From the NCBI GenBank assembly GCA_022560555.1, contig JADFSZ010000016.1:1-15918 (forward strand): a DNA stretch of 15,918 bases, in the 5' to 3' direction. This document shows positions 5,462 to 14,014 of this stretch, one piece after another (the stretch's first letter is position 1; each line of letters begins with the position of its first letter). A program made the translations under genes and the position numbers. The DNA is from JADFSZ01 sp022560555 [NCBI: PVC group bacterium] (GTDB taxonomy: Bacteria; GCA-001730085; JADFSZ01). The notes below the pieces were generated by a model. The model saw only the letters and a program-made list of their open reading frames with translations. It was not told the origin of the DNA and did not search any database.

Positions 5462-8400
5462 ATTTAATCCAATTTTCCATCCGTAATCGTCTGTTTTTCA
5501 ATTTATTGACTTTTTTTCTCATCATAGCCGGTATTCTCACGGCCCTCAAAATGAAAAGAGAAGCTTTCCCGAACGTTCAATATGATATTGTTTCTATCAC
5601 AACGTCCTACCAGGGAGCCTCCCCCGCGGAAGTTGAAAAACTTGTTACCATCCCATTAGAAGAAAAGCTCATTGAAGTTGACGATATTAAAGAAATGTTA
5701 TCCGTCTCTTCCGAGGGGATTTCAGTCATCACCATGACACTGGACCCGGACGCGCCTGATAAGGACCGTGTTGTTAATGATATCCAAACAGCTGTTGATA
5801 ACACGAATGATTTGCCTGACGATCTTGAAGACGATCCTATCGTCAAAGAATTTAACACAAGAGACAGGCCCGCGATTCAAATATCTCTTTCCGGAAATCT
5901 TGATGAGCACGATCTTCAGAAATACGCAGAAATATTGGAGGATCGTATTCTTGATATTGAGGGCGTCGCGCGCATTAACCGTTCAGGTTGGCGCGAAAAA
6001 GAAATCTGGGTCGAAGCTGATCCGGACAAACTTGATGAGTATCATTTTTCACTTGAAGACATTATCGTCGCCCTTAGAAACCGTAACCTGAATTTGCCCG
6101 GAGGTACGATCAAAAAGGACCGCGAAGAATTTCTCGTGCGCACCGTCGGTGAATTTGAAACCTCAGATGAAGTGCGAAAAGTCATTGTCAGGGCGAATGA
6201 TCAGGGCAACTGGGTAGAGGTGGGTGATCTCGCGCGTGTCATCGACACTTTTGAAGATGAAGATATTATTCATAAAACAAACGGAACACGGTCCATCAAC
6301 CTTCAGGTCGTAAAGAGGGGGTCGGGAGATGTGATTCGTGTTGTGAACGCGATTAGAGTCGTTTTAGACGAATTTAAGGAACAAGTCCCAACAGAACTCA
6401 AGGTTTCAATATACGATGATATTTCGTTCTACGTAAAGCGGCGTTTGAACGTTCTGCTTAATAACGGAATCTACGGAGTGTTTTTTGTTCTGATATGCCT
6501 CATGCTATTTTTGCGTCCTTCGGTCGCCTTGGCAACCGCGTTTGGGATCCCTTTCACGATTTTAGCCGCTATCATGGTTATGTCACTTTTGGGCCTTACC
6601 ATTAATCTTCTTTCTATGTTTGGTCTTATTATTGTCCTTGGGATGATTGTCGATGACGCGATTGTTGTCGGCGAAAATTCTTACCGTTTGATTGAAGAGG
6701 GATTAGAGCCCGAGGAAGCCGTCATAAAGGGGGCCACAGCTATGCTCAAGCCCGTCACCACTACGATCCTGACAACCATTGTTGTGTTTCTTCCCTTGAT
6801 GTTTATGACGGGAATATTCGGACAGTTTATCCGTGCCATACCTCAGGTTGTGATTATCGTCTTAGTCTTGTCCTTGTTTGAAGCCTTTTTTATTCTCCCT
6901 TCACATATTATCGATTTTGTGGGGATGAACAGAAAAGGTAAAGGATCGTCACTGAAAAGCAAATGGATAAAAAAGTTCATGTTCCCGTTTCATACTTTCT
7001 CTTCGGCACGTAATGCTCTGGGTCGCCGATGTGCTCAAAAGTACGAGACATTGCTTATTTGGTCCGTCAAAAAGCGTTATTTATTGTTCTTGCTCATGAT
7101 AATGATGCTTGTGGGGTCAGTTGTATTTCAAAAGAAATTTATGAAAACAATTTTATTTCCAAAACGTGGTATTGAAATATTTTCGGTTAAAGCCAAAGCT
7201 CCGGTTGGTACGGCTCTGAAACTCACCGCTGAGCAGCTCTCTCTTATTGAAAAAGCGATAGAAGGTCTTCCGAAAAATGAGATTGACACGTATGTGACCA
7301 CTGTCGGTCTGATGAGTGATGATGGGCGCTCGATGGAACGTGGTAGTCATGTTGGCCAAATTGTTGTGTACTTGACGCCACCCGCGGAACGAGTGCGGAA
7401 GGCCGACGAGATTATAGCGGATCTTAAAACAAAAGTGAAAAATCACGATTTTTTTGATCATTTGACCTTTTCTCAAATGGGCGGTGGCCCTCCGGTCGGA
7501 AAGCCTGTGGCGGCAAAAATTAGAGGAAAGTCGTTTGATGAATTGTTAGCCGTTGCCGAGAGGATTAAATCGGAATTGAGTAACATGAATGGAGTCATCG
7601 ATATTGAGGACGATTATAACGAGGGGAAGGGTGAGTACCGCGTTATTGTTAATGAAAAGGAAGCTCTGAGGACCGGCCTTTCTGTTCAACAGATTGCCCA
7701 AAGTGTCCGAAATATGTTTGATGGAGGCATCGCGACAACCATCAGAAAGGGGAAAGAAGAAATTGATGTTGTTGTGCGATTTCCTGAGCATTTAAGACAG
7801 AATCCCTCCAATTTTGAGAAATTACTGATCCCTAACGAAAAGGGAAATTTAATTCCGTTTTATAGCGTGGCCAAAATAGAACAGGCCACCGGGTTGATGA
7901 GTATCAAACACTACGATCGAAAGAAAGTTGTGACTGTAAGTGCAGAAATAGATGATGAAATTACGTCCTCCATGATTGTCAACACTACACTCCAGGAGAA
8001 ATCCATAAATATTCTTCGTGAATATCCGAATGTGCTCATTAAATTCGGAGGGGAAAATGAGGATACACAAGAATCGCTCGAAAGCTTGCGTCACGCGTTT
8101 GTTATTGCGTTGATTATGGTCTTTTTGATCTTAGCCACAACATTCAATTCTCTTTTACAACCAGCTATTGTCATATTAGCGATTCCGTTTGGATTTGTTG
8201 GAGTCGTTTTTGCTCTCTATTTTCACGGTGAACCATTCAGCTTCCTTGCCTTTCTCGGTATGGTTGGATTGTCCGGTGTTGTCATTAATGATTCTATCAT
8301 TTTAGTTGATTACATCAATCAGCTAAGAAAACAAGGATTGTCCCTTTTTGATGCCGTTATCCAAGGAGGCAAAACACGCTTAAGACCTGTCGTCTTAACA

Positions 8401-8574
8401 ACACTCACAACCATTATCGGGCTGGCTCCAGTCGCGTATGGATTGGGTGGGTTGGATCCTTTTTTACGACCCATGGCCATTACGATTAGCTGGGGACTCG
8501 CTTTTGGTACCATTATCATTCTCGGATTAGTTCCCTGTCTTTATTTCACGTTTGCGGGAGCCTCAAATGATTAG
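5458..8574 (+). CDS. RND-superfamily efflux permease (AcrB-like)
   Basis: A 1038-residue inner-membrane pump of normal AcrB-type length. TM1 is at about residues 11-30. The first periplasmic porter loop runs to about 330. TM2-6 follow, then TM7 (KRYLLFLLMIMMLVGSVVF), the second periplasmic loop, and TM8-12 (about 879 to the end). TM4 carries GMIVDDAIV with Asp399-Asp400, the proton-relay pair equivalent to AcrB Asp407-Asp408. The TM10 motif is GLSGVVINDSIILVDY. The relay Lys of AcrB (Lys940) is absent there, and Asn944 and Asp945 stand nearby instead. It is fused translationally to the TolC-like gene upstream (ATGA) and overlaps nadE by 8 nt. It couples proton influx to export of an unidentified substrate. 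No adaptor protein is encoded in the window. Confidence 0.92.
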   Translation: MNLIQFSIRNRLFFNLLTFFLIIAGILTALKMKREAFPNVQYDIVSITTSYQGASPAEVEKLVTIPLEEKLIEVDDIKEMLSVSSEGISVITMTLDPDAPDKDRVVNDIQTAVDNTNDLPDDLEDDPIVKEFNTRDRPAIQISLSGNLDEHDLQKYAEILEDRILDIEGVARINRSGWREKEIWVEADPDKLDEYHFSLEDIIVALRNRNLNLPGGTIKKDREEFLVRTVGEFETSDEVRKVIVRANDQGNWVEVGDLARVIDTFEDEDIIHKTNGTRSINLQVVKRGSGDVIRVVNAIRVVLDEFKEQVPTELKVSIYDDISFYVKRRLNVLLNNGIYGVFFVLICLMLFLRPSVALATAFGIPFTILAAIMVMSLLGLTINLLSMFGLIIVLGMIVDDAIVVGENSYRLIEEGLEPEEAVIKGATAMLKPVTTTILTTIVVFLPLMFMTGIFGQFIRAIPQVVIIVLVLSLFEAFFILPSHIIDFVGMNRKGKGSSLKSKWIKKFMFPFHTFSSARNALGRRCAQKYETLLIWSVKKRYLLFLLMIMMLVGSVVFQKKFMKTILFPKRGIEIFSVKAKAPVGTALKLTAEQLSLIEKAIEGLPKNEIDTYVTTVGLMSDDGRSMERGSHVGQIVVYLTPPAERVRKADEIIADLKTKVKNHDFFDHLTFSQMGGGPPVGKPVAAKIRGKSFDELLAVAERIKSELSNMNGVIDIEDDYNEGKGEYRVIVNEKEALRTGLSVQQIAQSVRNMFDGGIATTIRKGKEEIDVVVRFPEHLRQNPSNFEKLLIPNEKGNLIPFYSVAKIEQATGLMSIKHYDRKKVVTVSAEIDDEITSSMIVNTTLQEKSINILREYPNVLIKFGGENEDTQESLESLRHAFVIALIMVFLILATTFNSLLQPAIVILAIPFGFVGVVFALYFHGEPFSFLAFLGMVGLSGVVINDSIILVDYINQLRKQGLSLFDAVIQGGKTRLRPVVLTTLTTIIGLAPVAYGLGGLDPFLRPMAITISWGLAFGTIIILGLVPCLYFTFAGASND

Positions 8575-10258
8575 AATCGCTCTCGCGCAAATAAATTCTT
8601 GTGTTGGGGATCTTAAAAACAACTACTATCGAATTGCCCGGTCTATCGCGCTTGCGAAGAGCCGGGGAGCCCAGCTTGTTATTTTTCCCGAAATGGCCAC
8701 AACAGGTTATCCTCCCGAAGATTTGTTATTTAAAAAACATTTTACGGATGAGGTAAGTGAAATTAACAAAAAAATCGCGCATCTCTCGAATGGGATCTGT
8801 GTTATCGTCGGAACCATAGAAATGTCCGGACATCAGAAACCTTTTGATAGTGCTTTGATTTGCGCGAACAAAAAAATTCTCGGAGCCTATCATAAAGTGT
8901 GTTTGCCGAATTACGGTGTCTTTGATGAAAAGCGTCATTTCACCGCGGGTACGACCCCTTTAGTTCTTGTATTGAACGGTCTCTCGATTGGGCTAACGAT
9001 CTGTGAAGATATCTGGCATGATGACGGACCATTAAATCGCCTTCTTGATAAACTTTCATTGATTATTAATCTTAGCAGTTCGCCCTACACAACGACAAAA
9101 TATAAAGAGCGATTGAGGATCTTAAAAAAAAGAGCTCTGAAATATAAAGCGGATATTTTTTATGTCAATATGATCGGTGGACAGGATGAGCTTTTATTTG
9201 ACGGCCGTAGTCAGGTGATTACGAAACAGGGGAAAGTCGCGGCTGAAGCGGCTTTCTTTGAAGAAGATTTGCTTCTTTATGACTGTCTGATGAAACCACG
9301 CAAAAAGGACTCGAAAAGATCAAAGCAGCCAAAAATAAAATATGTCATATTAAACACTGTTATGGCTCCGGGGTCTAAACCCGTACGTAAACAAAAAGCC
9401 AAGAAAATTCCTCTCATTGAAGAAATTTATACGGCCTTAAAAATAGGCGTTCATGATTACGCGTCAAAGAACTCATTTCAAAAAGTGCTTATCGGTTTGT
9501 CCGGCGGCATCGATTCTGCCCTGACGGCACTTGTTGCCTGTGACGCTTTAGGACGTGAAAACGTTGTCTGCGTCACTATGCCTTCGAAATATTCATCGAA
9601 AGGGACTAAAAAAGATGCTAAAATATTAGCGAATCGTTTGGGTGCGAGAGTCATAGAAATCCCTATTCAAAATATATTCCATAAGTTTATCGTTGATTTA
9701 AGTCCGGTTTTCAAGAATATGCCGTCTGATAGTACCGAGGAAAATATTCAGGCCAGAATACGGGGGGTATTGCTTATGGCACTGTCAAACAAATTTGGTT
9801 GGCTTGTGCTGTCCACCGGAAACAAAAGCGAAACATCCTGCGGGTATTCAACATTGTACGGGGATATGGCCGGAGGATTGAATGTTCTTAAAGATATATA
9901 CAAAACAACTGTTTATGATCTCGCGCGTTGGCGCAATGAGAGAGATAAAAAGCCTCTTATCCCCGGAGGTATTTTTAAAAGAATGCCCTCGGCGGAGTTA
10001 AGACCAAACCAAAAAGATCAAGACACTTTACCCGCTTATCCGCTCTTAGACAAGATATTGAAGTGGTATATCGAAGAGAAACTCAGCGGCGCGAAGATTA
10101 TTAAAAAGGGATTTGATCGTACCGTGGTTAATCGTGTCATTCATATGGTTGAGACAAGTGAGCATAAACGCAGGCAAGCTCCACCGGGTATCAAAATCAC
10201 AAACGTTGCTTTTGGCCGGGATCGAAGATTTCCGATAACAAACCGCTATCGCGGTTAA
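8567..10258 (+). CDS. nadE: Glutamine-dependent NAD+ synthetase
   Basis: A 563-residue two-domain enzyme that makes NAD+ from nicotinate adenine dinucleotide, glutamine and ATP in the cytoplasm. The N-terminal nitrilase-type glutaminase domain has the catalytic triad Glu42 (FPEMATTGYPPEDLL), Lys110 (YHKVCLP) and Cys146 (TICEDIW). A basic linker of about 40 residues follows. The C-terminal synthetase domain has the ATP-pyrophosphatase loop SGGIDS (312-317), then STGNKSE and YGDMAGG. The start is ATG 8567, with GGGAG (8556-8560) correctly spaced before it; an in-frame TTG at 8552 is less likely. It overlaps the RND gene's end by 8 nt. Length and all motifs are normal for the bacterial glutaminase-fused form. 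Confidence 0.96.
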   Translation: MIRIALAQINSCVGDLKNNYYRIARSIALAKSRGAQLVIFPEMATTGYPPEDLLFKKHFTDEVSEINKKIAHLSNGICVIVGTIEMSGHQKPFDSALICANKKILGAYHKVCLPNYGVFDEKRHFTAGTTPLVLVLNGLSIGLTICEDIWHDDGPLNRLLDKLSLIINLSSSPYTTTKYKERLRILKKRALKYKADIFYVNMIGGQDELLFDGRSQVITKQGKVAAEAAFFEEDLLLYDCLMKPRKKDSKRSKQPKIKYVILNTVMAPGSKPVRKQKAKKIPLIEEIYTALKIGVHDYASKNSFQKVLIGLSGGIDSALTALVACDALGRENVVCVTMPSKYSSKGTKKDAKILANRLGARVIEIPIQNIFHKFIVDLSPVFKNMPSDSTEENIQARIRGVLLMALSNKFGWLVLSTGNKSETSCGYSTLYGDMAGGLNVLKDIYKTTVYDLARWRNERDKKPLIPGGIFKRMPSAELRPNQKDQDTLPAYPLLDKILKWYIEEKLSGAKIIKKGFDRTVVNRVIHMVETSEHKRRQAPPGIKITNVAFGRDRRFPITNRYRG

Positions 10259-10277
10259 TAGACATGAGGCATGTGAT

Positions 10278-11267
10278 ATGAATAAAGTGCGTAAACGAAT
10301 TTTGAGTGGCATGAGACCGACAGGCCGGCTTCACATCGGGCATCTCCTGGGCGCGCTGGAAAACTGGGTTAAATACCAAGATGAGTATGACTGTTTTTAT
10401 ATGGTGGCTGATTGGCACGCTCTTATGAGTGAATATGAAAAACCGGATGCGACACGTCAAAATATTTATGATTGTGTCGCGGATTGGCTTGCTTTCGGAG
10501 TCGATACAAGTAAAAGCACTGTATTTGTTCAGTCCGATGTGCCGGAGCATCTTGAGCTGTATATGATGTTGTCTTGTATAACGCCTTTACCGTGGCTTGA
10601 GAGGTGTCCGACGTACAAGGAACAGCTCAAAGAGATCAAAGGACGTGATTTGTTTACGTACGCGTTTTTAGGTTATCCGGCTCTTCAAGCCGCAGATATT
10701 ATGCTCTATAAAGCGAATATTGTTCCTGTCGGAAAAGACCAATTGCCTCATCTGGAATTGACACGGGAAATTTGCCGGAGATTTAACCATTTATACAAAA
10801 CGGATGTGCTTATTGAACCTCAGGCCATGCTGACGAAAACATCAAAATTGCTTGGAATTGATAATAGAAAAATGTCTAAAAGTTATGGAAACACCATTGC
10901 TCTTTCGGATGAACCGGACGTTATTATTAAAAAGACGAAAAAAATGATTACAGATCCCCAAAGGATCAAAATGGATGACCCCGGACATCCCGAAGTCTGC
11001 AATGTGTATTCCTATTATAATGTCTTTGCGCCTGAGCAATCCAAAGAGGTTTACGATTGGTGCACAGGTGCGAAAAAGGGATGCACGGAATGCAAATCCA
11101 TCATGGCAGATGTTCTCATTAAAAGACTTGAAGAGGGCCAAAAAGCACGAAAAGAGATTGTCAGGGATAAAAAAACCATTCAAAACATCCTGAAAAACGG
11201 CGCCGAAAAGGCGCGTGATATCGCAGGAAAAACCATGAAAGAAGTCAAAGAGGCTGTCGGACTATGA
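10278..11267 (+). CDS. trpS: Tryptophanyl-tRNA synthetase
   Basis: A 329-residue class Ic synthetase that charges tRNA-Trp, of normal length for the bacterial enzyme. HIGH is present exactly (His19-Ile-Gly-His22, in GRLHIGHLLGAL), and KMSKS is exact at 198-202 (NRKMSKSYGN). The GYPALQAADIMLYKA and VGKDQLPHLELTREI segments are characteristic of TrpRS. GAGG (10266-10269) precedes the ATG by 8 nt. It lies 19 nt after nadE and overlaps scpA by 4 nt (ATGA). Confidence 0.97.
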   Translation: MNKVRKRILSGMRPTGRLHIGHLLGALENWVKYQDEYDCFYMVADWHALMSEYEKPDATRQNIYDCVADWLAFGVDTSKSTVFVQSDVPEHLELYMMLSCITPLPWLERCPTYKEQLKEIKGRDLFTYAFLGYPALQAADIMLYKANIVPVGKDQLPHLELTREICRRFNHLYKTDVLIEPQAMLTKTSKLLGIDNRKMSKSYGNTIALSDEPDVIIKKTKKMITDPQRIKMDDPGHPEVCNVYSYYNVFAPEQSKEVYDWCTGAKKGCTECKSIMADVLIKRLEEGQKARKEIVRDKKTIQNILKNGAEKARDIAGKTMKEVKEAVGL

Positions 11268-11980
11268 GCTATAAAGTAGATTTGCCGATATTTGAGGGTC
11301 CTTTGGATTTGCTGCTTCATTTGATCAAAAAAGACGAAATCAACATCTATGATATTCCCATTTCACAGATCACGAAACAATACATGGAATATATCGGAAT
11401 GATGGAAATTCTGGATATCAATATCGCCGGTGAATTTTTGGTTATGGCTGCGACCCTGATGCATATAAAGTCAAAGATGCTTTTGCCTGCTCCGGACACG
11501 GATGAGGATGCGATTGATCCCAGAGAAGAACTTGTCCTGCAGCTTTTAGAGTACAAACGCTTCAAAGAGGTTGCCGGCCGCCTTCAGCAAATGGAAGAAG
11601 TCCAGAGTCATTTTTACAAACGGAACTTTCTGGATGAAGTTGAAAACCCGGATGAAGATGGGTTTATTCATGATGTCGATATTTTTGATCTCATGAGTGC
11701 CTTTCAGGGCATTTTGGAAAATCTGCCGAAGGAGACTGATTATACGATAGAAAAAGATACAATGACCGTGACAGATATGATTCTTGAAATTATGGGTCTG
11801 CTTAAACACTATGAAACGCTGCTATTCGCCTCCTTGTTTAAGAAATGTCCTTCAAAGGTTGTTGCCGTAACTGTTTTTTTGGCTATGCTTGAATTGATAA
11901 AGATGAGACGTGTTTCTGTGAGACAGGATAAAACGTTTGCTGATGTTGCTATTTTCAGAGGGGAGAAATATGAACGATGA
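11264..11980 (+). CDS. scpA: Segregation and condensation protein A (kleisin)
   Basis: A 238-residue kleisin subunit of the SMC-ScpAB condensin, which compacts and segregates the chromosome. The N-terminal SMC-neck-binding region begins FEGPLDLLLHLIKKDEINIYDIPI (from residue 9; the FEGPLDLLL motif is diagnostic). HIKSKMLLP lies near residue 70. The C-terminal winged helix that caps the SMC head contains VAVTVFLAMLELIKM and ends in a VRQDKTFADVAIF segment. The length is normal. The ATG overlaps the trpS stop and the end overlaps scpB by 11 nt, so scpA and scpB are probably translated together. Confidence 0.96.
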   Translation: MSYKVDLPIFEGPLDLLLHLIKKDEINIYDIPISQITKQYMEYIGMMEILDINIAGEFLVMAATLMHIKSKMLLPAPDTDEDAIDPREELVLQLLEYKRFKEVAGRLQQMEEVQSHFYKRNFLDEVENPDEDGFIHDVDIFDLMSAFQGILENLPKETDYTIEKDTMTVTDMILEIMGLLKHYETLLFASLFKKCPSKVVAVTVFLAMLELIKMRRVSVRQDKTFADVAIFRGEKYER

Positions 11981-12905
11981 GATAAAGACGAACCATCAGA
12001 ATGATCAAGATTTACAAAATCATGAGTCCGCTGAAGATGCGGGGGCATTGTCAGGATCCGAAGAAAATCTAGCTAAGAATCTGGAAGACAAACAAGTGTC
12101 CGCTCAAGCAGATGATGAAACGGATGTTTCTTTGGGTGAGACGGATGATTCTGAATTGACAAATGAGGAAAGGGCATTAAAACAAGAAGCTCTTGAGGAA
12201 CTCACGGCTCCGAATATTAAACACATTATTGAAGGCTTGTTATTTGTGAGCGATGAGCCTGTGACCATGGACAAATTCAAGCAGGTGCTAGGGGCTCGTA
12301 CAAAACCCCAAGTCGTCCGTGATTTTATCGCTGAGCTTAAAGAGGAATATGATGAAGCCAGTAGAGGGTTTATGATCATTGAAGTGGCCAATGGTTTTCA
12401 AATGGCCACACGCGCTGAATATGCCCATTGGTTGACAAAGCTATACAAAGGAAAGAAAGAGCGCTTTTTGTCAAAATCCTCATTAGAAACTCTTTCAATC
12501 GTAGCGTATCGGCAAACCATTACCCGCGCGGAAATTGAAGCCATCCGGGGTGTCAATGTTGATGGCGTTATTAAAACACTCCTTGATCGTAATTTAATTA
12601 AAATCGTCGGTAAAAAAGAAGTTCCGGGTCGTCCCATGCTGTATGGGACAACAAAACGTTTTCTTGAGTATTTTGGTCTAAAAGCATTGGAGGACTTGCC
12701 GGGATTGCCTGATAGTGATCCCGAGGAGGAGAAAAAAATCCGTGAATCTCTTCGCCGGGGAGATCAAATGGATGATGAAGATAAGGGGCTTCGTGAGCAA
12801 CAGCCCATTGTTGAAGATTACGAAGAAACTTTGAGTGAGGAAGACCAAGAAAATACTTCCGCCCAAACGTCAAATATTGAAGAGGATAGTAAATCGGACG
12901 GATAG
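11970..12905 (+). CDS. scpB: Segregation and condensation protein B with acidic extensions
   Basis: A 311-residue protein from ATG 11970, preceded by GAGGGGAG; an in-frame TTG at 11937 is less likely. The conserved core is at about residues 80-245, two winged-helix domains with the family hallmarks ETLSIVAYRQTITRAEIEAI and GRPMLYGTTKRFLEYFGL. ScpB dimers bind ScpA in the condensin. The protein is longer than typical ScpB (about 180-200 residues). It has an acidic, low-complexity N-terminal extension of about 80 residues and an acidic C-terminal tail of about 60 residues, both rich in Asp, Glu, Gln and Ser and probably disordered. It overlaps scpA by 11 nt. Confidence 0.95.
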   Translation: MNDEIKTNHQNDQDLQNHESAEDAGALSGSEENLAKNLEDKQVSAQADDETDVSLGETDDSELTNEERALKQEALEELTAPNIKHIIEGLLFVSDEPVTMDKFKQVLGARTKPQVVRDFIAELKEEYDEASRGFMIIEVANGFQMATRAEYAHWLTKLYKGKKERFLSKSSLETLSIVAYRQTITRAEIEAIRGVNVDGVIKTLLDRNLIKIVGKKEVPGRPMLYGTTKRFLEYFGLKALEDLPGLPDSDPEEEKKIRESLRRGDQMDDEDKGLREQQPIVEDYEETLSEEDQENTSAQTSNIEEDSKSDG

Positions 12906-12910
12906 TATTT

Positions 12911-12918
12911 AAGGAGGG
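12911..12918 (+). promoter_or_regulatory. Strong Shine-Dalgarno sequence of pheA
   Basis: AAGGAGGG ends 8 nt before the ATG at 12927. It is the closest match to the anti-Shine-Dalgarno consensus seen in the window, whereas the neighbouring operon genes mostly rely on overlaps or weaker GAGG sites. It fixes the pheA start and suggests higher or independent translation of pheA. Confidence 0.7.
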
Positions 12919-12926
12919 AGAACATT

Positions 12927-13988
12927 ATGAGCATTCATAAAAAGAGGGTTCAGATTGATAAAATTGATGATGATATTTTAAAAATTATCAACAAAAGAGC
13001 TAAATTAGTGCAGGATATTGCGCGAATCAAGCATGACAAAAAAGGAAAATTTTACGTTCCAAGCCGTGAACATAACATCTATAAACGGCTCAAGAAAAAC
13101 AATAAAGGTCCTCTTTCTCAAAAGGCTGTCAATGCTATATTCCGCGAAATAATGTCCGCGTCCTTGGCTCTGGAAAATCCTTTGCTCATATCCTTTATGG
13201 GGCCGCCGGCTAGTTTTACGCACTTGGCCGCTCAGGAAAAATTCGGAAGTTCATTGGATTATGTCGAAGAGAAGACCATCACGGATGTTTTTGACAGCGT
13301 TGAAAAGTCCCGAAGTGATTATGGGGTTGTGCCTATCGAAAACAGCACGGAAGGGACTGTCACGCATACACTGGATATGTTTATTGAATCGGATCTTCGA
13401 ATCTGTTCTGAACTCCTATTTCAAATTGAGCACAATCTATTATCTAAGTATCCACTGAAGCAGCTCAAAAGGATTTACTCTAATCCGCAGGTATTCGGGC
13501 AGTGCCGCTTATGGCTGGAAGCCCATTGTCCCGGGGTGGAATTGATTGAGAGCACGAGCACAACACAAGCCGCTCAAATTGCCTCAAAAGAGGCTAAAAG
13601 CGCGGCTATTGCAAGTCGATTGGCCGCACGGCAATATAAACTTCCTATTCTTAGGGCCACAATTCAGGACAAGGTGGATAATGTGACTCGATTCTTAGTC
13701 ATTGGTAAACAGGAAGTGGATCCGACGGGACACGACAAAACATCGATTCTGTTTTCTGTCAAAGACCGTGTAGGTGTTTTGCATTCGATGCTGGCCCCTT
13801 TCCGCAAAGCGAAAATAAATCTCACAAAGATTGAATCAAGGCCGACAAGAAAGAAAAAGTGGGAATATGTCTTTTTCGTCGATTTCATTGGGCATGAAAA
13901 AGACCAATCTATCCAAAGAGCATTGCGAGAGCTGGAAAAGAGCTGCCTTATGCTGAAAATTTTAGGTTCATACCCTACCACCACGTAA
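12927..13988 (+). CDS. pheA: Bifunctional chorismate mutase / prephenate dehydratase (P-protein)
   Basis: A 353-residue P-protein that converts chorismate to prephenate and then to phenylpyruvate. The AroQ-type mutase domain occupies residues 1-80. Arg7, Arg24, Lys35 and Glu48 have the same spacing as the E. coli active-site residues Arg11, Arg28, Lys39 and Glu52. The dehydratase domain begins near residue 87 (SFMGPPASFTHLAA), contains VPIENSTEGTV, and carries the catalytic TRF motif at Thr254-Arg255-Phe256. A C-terminal ACT domain (about 266-345) contains GVLHSML and ESRP (303-306), the motif that binds phenylalanine. Feedback inhibition by phenylalanine is therefore expected. It lies 21 nt after scpB and 26 nt before the hisC-type gene, which could supply the last step. 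Confidence 0.95.
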   Translation: MSIHKKRVQIDKIDDDILKIINKRAKLVQDIARIKHDKKGKFYVPSREHNIYKRLKKNNKGPLSQKAVNAIFREIMSASLALENPLLISFMGPPASFTHLAAQEKFGSSLDYVEEKTITDVFDSVEKSRSDYGVVPIENSTEGTVTHTLDMFIESDLRICSELLFQIEHNLLSKYPLKQLKRIYSNPQVFGQCRLWLEAHCPGVELIESTSTTQAAQIASKEAKSAAIASRLAARQYKLPILRATIQDKVDNVTRFLVIGKQEVDPTGHDKTSILFSVKDRVGVLHSMLAPFRKAKINLTKIESRPTRKKKWEYVFFVDFIGHEKDQSIQRALRELEKSCLMLKILGSYPTTT

Positions 13989-14014
13989 TCCGATAATTTT
14001 ACAAGGCTTTCCAC

